This document shows, piece by piece, positions 1 through 4,773 of a stretch of DNA of 13,952 nt. The position numbers and the translations under genes were made by a program. The notes under the pieces were generated by a model. The model saw only the letters and a program-made list of their open reading frames with translations. It did not search any database and was not told the origin of the DNA. The stretch is from the NCBI GenBank assembly GCA_031290405.1, contig JAITNO010000088.1:1-13952 (forward strand). The letters are read 5' to 3'. Numbering within the stretch: the first letter of the stretch is position 1; the number at the start of each line of letters is the position of its first letter. The stretch comes from Spirochaetaceae bacterium (GTDB lineage: Bacteria; Spirochaetota; Spirochaetia; Treponematales; Breznakiellaceae).

Positions 1-1500
1 CCCTTAAAGACGGGGAGTTTTTACGGCGGCGTTGGCTATGGCGAACAGCAGCAGAGTCTTCGCGCGGGCGCGGATGTTCTTGTGGGGACGCCGGGTCGGG
101 TTCTTGACCTGAATGCTTCCGGCGAGATGAACCTTATGGACATTGCCTTCCTGATTCTTGACGAGGCTGACCGGATGTTCGACATGGGCTTCTACCCTGA
201 CCTCCGCAAGCTGATTAAGGTTGTGCCGAGTGCGGAACGGAGGCAGACGATGCTCTTCAGCGCGACGTTGAACGTCTATGTGAAGAACCTTGCCCTCGAA
301 TACACGAAGGAGCCCGTCGAAATCGAAATCGAGCCGGAGCATATTACGGTCGAAGAGATTGACCAGCGGCTCTATCACGTTCCCTCCGACAAGAAGTTCG
401 TGTTGCTGCTTGGCATCTTTGCGCGAGAAAAGCCCGAGAGCGCGATTATTTTCTGCAATACGAAGCGGTACACTGAGGTGATAGCGCGGCGTTTGCGGGC
501 AAACGGGATTCATTGTGAATTTATGTCCGGCGACTTGCAGCAAAAGAGGCGGCTGGAGATTATCAACGACCTTAAAGCGGGCAAATACCAATACCTCGTG
601 GCGACGGATGTGGCGGCGCGCGGCTTGGACATTGAGGGGCTTGCCCTTGTGGTAAACTACGATCTGCCGGCGGAGCCTGAAAACTACGTCCACCGCATTG
701 GCCGCACGGCGCGGGCGGGCGCAAACGGCAAGGCGGTGAGTTTTGCCTCCGAGCAGGATGTTTACGAGCTTGCCGACATCGAAAAGTATATCGAGAACAA
801 GATTCCTTCGCTGGTTGCGTGCCCCGAAGATTATGCGGACGACAAGGAACGGCCGCCTCCGGGCGTGCGGCCGTGGCGCGAAGGCAGCCGCGGACGGGAT
901 CGAGGATACGAGCGGGGCTCGGGCGACGGACGGCGGCGGGACGCAGGCTATCAGCGGAACGCGGAAGACGGACGGCAACGGGACGAGGGAAGCGAGCGGA
1001 GCTCGGGCGACGGACGGCGGCGGGATGCAGGCTATCAGCGGAACGCGGAAGACGGACGGCAACGAGACGAGGGAAGCGAAACTCGACGGGAGAGACGCCC
1101 CGGACTTTCGCAGCTCAGTCTTGAGGAGCGTCTGGCGTACTATAAGGAAAAGTATGACAATGGCGGTGCTTCTGCGCGGAAGAGGACTGGGGAGCAGGCG
1201 AGGGCCGGCGGCGTTCCCGCATGGAAAAAGCATGAAGAGGCGGCCCCCGACGCGGGGGGCGACGCGAGAAAAAGACGCCGCCGGGGGGGCGGGAGAAACC
1301 GGACGGAGCGGGAGCAGGGGCGGGAGCAGGAACGCTTCGCGCCGGCTCAGACGTCTGCCGCGGGGGCGTCCGACGGGGCTCAGCAGCGCAGGCGGCAGTC
1401 GCCGGCGAAGTCCGAAGGCGCCGCGCCGGCGTCCACAGGGGCGGCAAAGAAGGGCCTCATCTCTCGCATAGCGTCGCTGTTCGGCAAAAAGGACTCCTAG
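1..1500 (+). CDS. DEAD-box RNA helicase, RhlB-like (5' end outside window)
   Basis: ATP-dependent RNA helicase, cytoplasmic, expected to remodel RNA in decay or ribosome assembly. The reading frame is open from base 1, so the Q motif, Walker A and motif Ia lie upstream of the window. Visible motifs in order: TPGR (motif Ib, near 88-99), DEAD at 160-171, SAT at 259-267, the C-terminal RecA domain with ATDVAARGLDI near 601-633, and HRIGRTAR at 691-714. The core resembles RhlB most (LFSATL, AIIFCNTK, VNYDLP, ENYVHRIGR). After about codon 280 comes a long Arg/Gly/Asp/Glu-rich tail containing a heptad repeat (889-1077), a second basic stretch, and a short hydrophobic-basic end, GLISRIASLFGKKDS. 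Such tails usually bind RNA non-specifically or dock partners. The 499 visible residues already exceed a minimal helicase. No U-tract terminator follows the stop. The family is certain; the exact orthologue is not. Confidence 0.95.
   Translation, partial: PLKTGSFYGGVGYGEQQQSLRAGADVLVGTPGRVLDLNASGEMNLMDIAFLILDEADRMFDMGFYPDLRKLIKVVPSAERRQTMLFSATLNVYVKNLALEYTKEPVEIEIEPEHITVEEIDQRLYHVPSDKKFVLLLGIFAREKPESAIIFCNTKRYTEVIARRLRANGIHCEFMSGDLQQKRRLEIINDLKAGKYQYLVATDVAARGLDIEGLALVVNYDLPAEPENYVHRIGRTARAGANGKAVSFASEQDVYELADIEKYIENKIPSLVACPEDYADDKERPPPGVRPWREGSRGRDRGYERGSGDGRRRDAGYQRNAEDGRQRDEGSERSSGDGRRRDAGYQRNAEDGRQRDEGSETRRERRPGLSQLSLEERLAYYKEKYDNGGASARKRTGEQARAGGVPAWKKHEEAAPDAGGDARKRRRRGGGRNRTEREQGREQERFAPAQTSAAGASDGAQQRRRQSPAKSEGAAPASTGAAKKGLISRIASLFGKKDS
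889..1077 (+). repeat. Heptad-coding tandem repeat (9 x 21 bp) in helicase tail
   Basis: Nine in-frame 21-bp units encode seven-residue blocks of the types RRRDAGY, QRNAEDG, RQRDEGS and ERGSGDG. The repeat is hierarchical: degenerate 21-bp units sit within an 84-bp unit. That 84-bp unit occurs twice (910-993 and 994-1077) with only three base differences, so the last duplication is recent or the copies are homogenised. Most blocks place R-x-R-D or G-x-G around an acidic pair, giving an evenly mixed-charge, probably disordered segment. Confidence 0.9.
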
Positions 1501-1531
1501 CCCTCCGGCTCCGGGGGCTGCTCCAAAAAAC

Positions 1532-1678
1532 GCTGTAACTTCTGGCCCAGTGGCTGTAGCTTCTGGGCCGGTCGCTATAACTAGCGGGCCGGTAGCTATA
1601 ACTAGCGGGCAAACAGGTATAACTGCCGGACAAACAGCTATAATTGCCGGGCCAGAAGCTATAGCCGTAGGCCGCAAA
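1532..1678. repeat. Tandem array 1: 7 x 21 bp, intergenic
   Basis: Seven consecutive 21-bp units start at 1532, 1553, 1574, 1595, 1616, 1637 and 1658. The first nine bases follow GCTATAACT, and the second half is more variable (AGCGGGCC, GCCGGACA or TCTGGCCC types). Units 3 and 4 are closest and contain the short dyad GCTA-TAAC-TAGC. The edge units are more diverged. The array begins 31 bases after the helicase stop and ends 10 bases before the T-rich start of the promoter at 1689. There are no spacers, so it is not CRISPR. Function unknown. Confidence 0.9.
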
Positions 1679-1688
1679 AGAGGTAAAG

Positions 1689-1723
1689 TTTTTCTTGCTT
1701 TTTCCTGAAAAGCAGGTTACAAT
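1689..1723 (+). promoter_or_regulatory. Sigma70-type promoter for the TPR gene leader
   Basis: TTGCTT at 1695-1700, a 17-base spacer and TACAAT at 1718-1723. The -35 box sits in the block TTTTTCTTGCTTT. The same 13-base block, spacer length and TACAATG -10 box recur at 10037-10072 before the hydrogenase operon. The expected transcript start is near 1730, about 210 bases before the TPR start codon. Confidence 0.7.
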
Positions 1724-1758
1724 GATGAAGCATTTTAAGAGTATACGGAGGTTTCGGC

Positions 1759-1872
1759 GTGCAATATGCTTTAAACTTGAGAAGTTGCCGTGCCCCGGGA
1801 AGGACGCCAAGCAATGGGGGGCCGAGAGGCCGCCTTTTTTGTGGGCGGGCTGGTCCCCGCGCCGGGGGGTAA
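1759..1872 (+). CDS. Possible 37-aa leader peptide
   Basis: A GTG codon at 1759 lies seven bases after GGAGG (1747-1751) and opens a 37-codon frame starting MQYALNLRSC and rich in Arg, Gly and Pro, ending at TAA 1870-1872. The terminator-like hairpin at 1817-1840 lies inside the frame, so a translating ribosome would disrupt it. The composition is that of GC-rich non-coding DNA and I recognise no family. It is listed only because the ribosome site is good and the location would suit an attenuator. It could equally be chance. Confidence 0.22.
   Translation: MQYALNLRSCRAPGRTPSNGGPRGRLFCGRAGPRAGG
1817..1840 (+). terminator. Terminator-like hairpin inside the TPR leader
   Basis: The arms 1817-1823 and 1828-1834 form a seven-position stem with one G-G mismatch. 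The inner four pairs are GGCC/GGCC with a GAGA tetraloop. Six T residues follow at 1835-1840. It sits about 105 bases after the expected transcript start and about 100 before the TPR start codon, so it would act as an attenuator or end a short RNA of roughly 110 nt. Confidence 0.45.
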
Positions 1873-1942
1873 CGCGCAACGAAGTGCGCACGCAGAGGGG
1901 CGCCCCCCTCTCCCGGACCATAGAAAAGAAAGGGTGCAATGG

Positions 1943-3262
1943 ATGAATATGAATGTATTGGCGGCGTTGTTTGTCAACGCAAAAGATCACTTTAACCACG
2001 GAAGCGTTTCCATTAGAGATGGAAACTACGGCCGAGCCATCGACGATTATACGAAGGCGATCAGTCTGAAAGCGGATTACGCGGAGGCGTATTGCAATCG
2101 GGGGCTCGCCTACAGCCGCATCGAGGATTTTGAAAATGCGATTGCGGACTGCACGCAGGCGATCAGGCTGCAAGCGGATATGGCGCAGGCGTATTACAAT
2201 CGAGGCGGAGCCTACAGTCGGATGCGAGACTACGACCTGGCGATAGCCGATTTTACGCGGGCCATCGACCTGCGGCACGGAGATGCGCGGGCGTACAACC
2301 ACCGCGGCCTTGCCTACTACGGGAAGGGCGACAAAGAACGCGCGATTGAGGACTACACGCAGTCAATCAGGCTTAACAGCGACGACGCGGAGCCGTATTG
2401 CAATCGGGGCTTCGCCTACAGCCGGGCGGGGCGCTACGACAAGGCCATCGCCGACTACACGCAGGCAATCAAGCTTAAAAGCGACGATGCGCGGGCGTAC
2501 AACCACCGCGGGCTTGCCCACTATGGGAAGGGCGACGATGAACGCGCAATCGCCGACTTCACGCGGGCAATCGTCCTAAAAGCCGATTATGCGGAGGCGT
2601 ATTTCAACCGAGGAAACGCCTACATCGACCAGGGAAACGAAGGCCGCGCGATGGATGATTTCAATCAGGCGATTAGGCTTAACGGAGGGGATTGCGCGTG
2701 GGCGTACAACAATCGCGGAAGCGTTTACGCGGACAAGGGCGACTACGACAGGGCGATAGCCGACTATACGCGGGCCATCGGCATGAAGCGGGCTTATGCC
2801 CAGGCGTATTTCAACCGGGGGCTTGCCAACTACCGGAAGGGCGACTTTGACGGGGCCATCGCGGACTACGGCCAGGCCATTCGATTCAAGAGCGCCTATG
2901 CCCAAGCGTATTACCATCGTGGGCTTGCCCGCCACCGGCAATGGGACAACGAGCGCGCGATTGCGGACTTCGACAAAGCGATCCTCCTAAAAGGAGATTA
3001 CGCGGAGGCGTACTGCAATCGGGGGCTTGCCTACAGCGGCATGGGCAACAAGGAGCGCGCCGTCGCCGACTACAACGAGGCGATCCTCCTAAAAGAAGAT
3101 TATGCGGATGCGTATTTCAACCGCGCGCTTGCCTCCTATGACGCAGGCGACTTCAAGCGCGCTCAAGTGGACTTGACGGAGGCCCTCCTGCTGGACCCCA
3201 ACCACGCCAACGCCTGGAACATCCTCGAGAAAGTCAAACAGCGAATGAACAAGGAAGCGTGA
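1943..3262 (+). CDS. Tetratricopeptide repeat protein, 12 TPRs
   Basis: 439-aa protein made almost wholly of TPRs, helical hairpins that serve as protein-interaction scaffolds. Twelve 34-residue repeats run from about residue 17 to 424. Most carry the pattern Y-x-N-R-G-x-A-Y then A-I-x-D-[YF]-x-x-A-I. Repeat 7 has one extra residue (GGDCAWA). A basic 15-residue cap, WNILEKVKQRMNKEA, ends the protein. No catalytic domain, clear signal peptide or membrane segment is seen. The start chosen is ATG 1943, eight bases after AAAGGG (1929-1934). ATG 1949 is the alternative. An upstream GTG at 1790 is open but lacks a ribosome site and would add 51 residues of GC-rich junk through the leader hairpins. 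Repeats are very similar at DNA level, suggesting expansion by duplication. The partner is unknown. Confidence 0.88.
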   Translation: MNMNVLAALFVNAKDHFNHGSVSIRDGNYGRAIDDYTKAISLKADYAEAYCNRGLAYSRIEDFENAIADCTQAIRLQADMAQAYYNRGGAYSRMRDYDLAIADFTRAIDLRHGDARAYNHRGLAYYGKGDKERAIEDYTQSIRLNSDDAEPYCNRGFAYSRAGRYDKAIADYTQAIKLKSDDARAYNHRGLAHYGKGDDERAIADFTRAIVLKADYAEAYFNRGNAYIDQGNEGRAMDDFNQAIRLNGGDCAWAYNNRGSVYADKGDYDRAIADYTRAIGMKRAYAQAYFNRGLANYRKGDFDGAIADYGQAIRFKSAYAQAYYHRGLARHRQWDNERAIADFDKAILLKGDYAEAYCNRGLAYSGMGNKERAVADYNEAILLKEDYADAYFNRALASYDAGDFKRAQVDLTEALLLDPNHANAWNILEKVKQRMNKEA

Positions 3263-3346
3263 GGGCGGATTGCGCTCCCCCCTCTTTCTCTTTCTTGACG
3301 AGGCAGTGGGGAAAAGCGCCCTGCTGGAAATATGATAGGAGGAAAT

Positions 3347-3562
3347 GTGAACAAGAAATACAAAAGCGAGGCAATGATGGTTACGCATCAGGCGATGAAG
3401 GATTTATTTGACGCGGGTATTATCGATGCAACGCGGATGGGAGACTTTGACGCGAGGCGCCTCGCGCCGGGAACGTCCGTGGCGCAGGCGGCAAAACGTT
3501 CAGGCTCGTCCTCTGTTGCGATGAAGCCGTCCCTCGCTTACGCATCCAAAGCGAACTACTAG
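3347..3562 (+). CDS. Small protein resembling the N-terminus of a HigA-type antitoxin, HTH absent
   Basis: 71-aa protein from GTG 3347, four bases after AGGAGG (3337-3342). An in-frame ATG at 3332 lies upstream of that ribosome site and is rejected. The stretch NKKYKSEAMMVTHQ, then MKDLFDAGIIDATRMGDFD, matches by memory the start of HigA-like XRE antitoxins (KYKSEA...ADLYEAGxIDxxTMREFDxLCL). In those proteins a helix-turn-helix domain follows. Here the chain instead turns into a Ser/Ala/Lys-rich tail (AQAAKRSGSSSVAMKPS) and stops. No toxin gene is adjacent. It could be a truncated antitoxin or a distinct small protein using the same N-terminal module. A strong terminator begins 18 bases after the stop. 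A TTGACG (3295) and a TATGAT (3331) precede it, but 30 bases apart. Confidence 0.6.
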   Translation: MNKKYKSEAMMVTHQAMKDLFDAGIIDATRMGDFDARRLAPGTSVAQAAKRSGSSSVAMKPSLAYASKANY

Positions 3563-3580
3563 GCAAAACCTCAACACGAA

Positions 3581-3610
3581 GGCGGCTCTCCCTCGAGGGC
3601 CGCCTTTTTT
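3581..3610 (+). terminator. Intrinsic terminator after the small protein
   Basis: A ten-pair stem (3581-3590 with 3595-3604, one G-U pair), a CCTC loop and six T residues at 3605-3610. It ends the rightward transcription unit before the convergent rsmD gene. Confidence 0.9.
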
Positions 3611-3647
3611 ATCGGAACGCGGGTGGGGGGGGCGCGGGCGGCGCTCT

Positions 3648-4187
3648 TTAGGCGGGGGGCAGGCGGTAAAAGTCCACGACGGAGCGGCCGTAGGCGCGCC
3701 GGTCGCAGAGGGAGAGGGGGAGGGCCGCTTCGTCGAAGGTTTCACGGGCGGGGCGGTGGATTAACAGGAGGGAGGAGGCGTCCATCAGTCCTGAGCGGGC
3801 GATGGCGCAGAGGAGCTGGGCCTTGAACTTGTAGGGGAAGGGGGGGTCGCAGAAGATGCGGTCGAAGCGCGCGGCGCGGGCCCTTTTGACGTAGCGTTCG
3901 ACGGGGATGAAGTGGCAGCGCAGGCGCTGGGGCGCGAGTTGTGCGTTGGCGAGCAGCACGGCCCGCTTCCCCGCGTCCGATTCGACGGCCTCGACGGGGT
4001 GCGCGCCCCGCGAGGCGGCTTCCAACGCGACGACGCCGGAGCCTGAAAAGAGGTCGAGAAAGGATGCGCCTTCGAGGTCGCCTAAGACGGCGAATACGGA
4101 TTCCCTCATTCTGTCCATTGCGGGCCGGATGATCCCCGGCGGGACGTGGACTTTTCTTCCGGCTAACGCGCCGCCTGTGATCCTCAT
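3648..4187 (-). CDS. rsmD: 16S rRNA (guanine(966)-N(2))-methyltransferase
   Basis: 179-aa SAM-dependent methyltransferase that makes N2-methylguanine at position 966 of 16S rRNA in the 30S subunit. The protein starts MRITGGALAGRKV, with the family's R-[IV]-I-G-G-x-x-[KR]-G-R-x-[LV] opening and then RPAMDRMRESVF. The SAM motif I is FLDLFSGSGVVALEAASRG and the catalytic motif is DPPF (in RIFCDPPFPYKF). Length is normal for the family. The upstream frame to 4250 is open but the conserved start is at 4187. No Shine-Dalgarno is visible before it; a promoter-like pair (4195-4223) ends seven bases from the ATG, so the message may be leaderless. It converges on the 3347 gene and diverges from the lipoprotein operon. 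Confidence 0.92.
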   Translation of the reverse strand: MRITGGALAGRKVHVPPGIIRPAMDRMRESVFAVLGDLEGASFLDLFSGSGVVALEAASRGAHPVEAVESDAGKRAVLLANAQLAPQRLRCHFIPVERYVKRARAARFDRIFCDPPFPYKFKAQLLCAIARSGLMDASSLLLIHRPARETFDEAALPLSLCDRRAYGRSVVDFYRLPPA

Positions 4188-4194
4188 GATGTTT

Positions 4195-4223
4195 ATGGTA
4201 ATGGGGAGGGGGCTGAATGGCAA
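4195..4223 (-). promoter_or_regulatory. Promoter for rsmD, adjacent to its ATG
   Basis: Read on the minus strand: TTGCCA (4223-4218), a 17-base spacer and TACCAT (4200-4195), then seven bases to ATG 4187. The predicted transcript start falls on or beside the start codon. There is no ribosome site between. Confidence 0.45.
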
Positions 4224-4250
4224 TGGCGCCCGGCTCCCCAGACCTCCCAC

Positions 4251-4348
4251 TTTTTTTGTAGCGGCCTACGGCGCTGCGCCCCCAGCAATAGGCTTTACAT
4301 CCGCAAGCCGTGCTCCCCAGCTTTCGGCTTTGTTTTCCTACAGCGGGG
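4251..4348 (+). repeat. Dispersed repeat copy 1 (type A)
   Basis: About 98 bases: a T-run, GTAGCGGCCTACGG, GGCGCTGCGCC, a CCAGCAATAGGCTTT block, then AAGCCG-N13-CGGCTT and TGTTTTCCTACAGCGG. The first 45 bases (4252-4296) match 9494-9538 with two differences. It contains short hairpins (GTAG/CTAC, GGCG/CGCC, AAGCCG/CGGCTT). No coding potential is evident. Confidence 0.85.
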
Positions 4349-4452
4349 CGCCGAGGGCGCTTTTTGCGGCCTACGGCGCTGCGCCCTGTGCACTACGCCT
4401 TGGGGCCGCAAGCCGCGCTCCCCAGCTTTCAGCTTTGTTTTCCTACAGCGGG
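4348..4452 (+). repeat. Dispersed repeat copy 2 (type B) with terminator-like head
   Basis: It begins with a hairpin GCGCC-GAG-GGCGC and T5 (4348-4365). It continues with the body shared with copy 1 (CGGCCTACGGCGCTGCGCCC, CCGCAAGCCG, CTCCCCAGCTTTC, GCTTTGTTTTCCTACAGCGG). The middle, TACGCCTT, is shared with copy 3 rather than copy 1. Confidence 0.85.
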
Positions 4453-4486
4453 CTTCTGTTGCTTCACATCAGACTGAAATAGGGCG

Positions 4487-4662
4487 CTTTCAACCTAGAA
4501 GTTTACACTTTCAACCTAGAAGTTTACACTTTCAACTCAGAAGTGTACACTTTCAATCTAGAAGTGTACACTTTCAATCTAAAAGTGTACACTTTCAACT
4601 CAGAAGTGTACACTTTCAAACTGGAAGTGTACACTTTCAAACTGGAAGTGTACACTTTCAAC
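4487..4662. repeat. Tandem array 2: about 8.5 x 21 bp with a palindromic core
   Basis: A partial unit at 4487-4500 is followed by full 21-bp units starting at 4501, 4522, 4543, 4564, 4585, 4606 and 4627, and a last partial from 4648. Each unit has a constant GTGTACACTTTCAA (GTTTACAC in the first two) and a variable pentamer (CCTAG, CTCAG, TCTAG, TCTAA, ACTGG) followed by AA. Across unit borders the perfect 12-base palindrome AAGTGTACACTT forms, so dyads recur on one face of the helix every two turns. It lies 111 bases upstream of the lipoprotein start. The frame through the array is open into that gene, but the signal peptide begins at 4774. Confidence 0.95.
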
Positions 4663-4738
4663 CCAGCATGGGGCGCCGCCAACCGAAAATCGTGTGAGCG
4701 TATGCTGGCGTTGTGCGCGGGGGCGCCGACCTTGAGTC

Positions 4739-4767
4739 TTGATGAATGCGTTTTTTTTCTTTACGAT
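4739..4767 (+). promoter_or_regulatory. Promoter for the lipoprotein-uppP operon, adjacent to its ATG
   Basis: TTGATG (4739-4744), a 17-base spacer containing a T8 run, and TACGAT (4762-4767), six bases before ATG 4774. No Shine-Dalgarno lies in front of that ATG. This mirrors the rsmD promoter on the other side of the same intergenic region. Confidence 0.45.
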
Positions 4768-4773
4768 GACGCC

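Larger units (their letters stand above)
1730..1942 (+). promoter_or_regulatory. Long structured 5' leader before the TPR gene
   Basis: This is the untranslated region expected from the 1695 promoter. It holds a good Shine-Dalgarno (GGAGG, 1747-1751) before a possible leader peptide, a terminator-like hairpin (1817-1840), a GTGCGCAC palindrome near 1884-1891 and a second GC hairpin (AGAGGGG 1894-1900 pairing with CCCCTCT 1905-1911), before the ribosome site of the TPR gene. That order could serve transcription attenuation. I do not recognise a known riboswitch or leader family. Confidence 0.35.

Noticed and set aside
4..1677. A 557-codon open frame on the minus strand opposite the helicase
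   Set aside because: Its protein is low-complexity Pro/Arg/Ala sequence, it mirrors a clear helicase gene, and its start lies in the 21-bp array. It is a GC-bias shadow.
1502..1708. Frameshifted extension of the helicase through array 1 (AVTSGPV repeats)
   Set aside because: The frame is open from 1472 to 1708, but nothing indicates frameshifting, and open frames are expected in a 21-bp repeat.
1790..1942. A GTG start adding 51 residues to the TPR protein
   Set aside because: It has no ribosome site, translates terminator and hairpin sequence, and does not resemble TPR; ATG 1943 has AAAGGG.
1722..1946. A frame beginning MMKHFKSIRRF that ends ATGA-overlapping the TPR start
   Set aside because: Its start lies at the -10 box with no ribosome site, and its composition is not protein-like. 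The overlap is probably chance.
3295..3336. TTGACG and TATGAT as a promoter for the small protein
   Set aside because: The spacing is 30 bases, too long for a sigma70 promoter.
4487..4662. CRISPR array
   Set aside because: Units are 21 bp head to tail with only 3-5 variable bases; there are no unique spacers, leader or cas genes. The same holds for the other two arrays.
4543..4773. N-terminal extension of the lipoprotein through the 21-bp array (VYTFNLE repeats)
   Set aside because: The frame is open because 21 is a multiple of three, and the signal peptide with lipobox begins at 4774.
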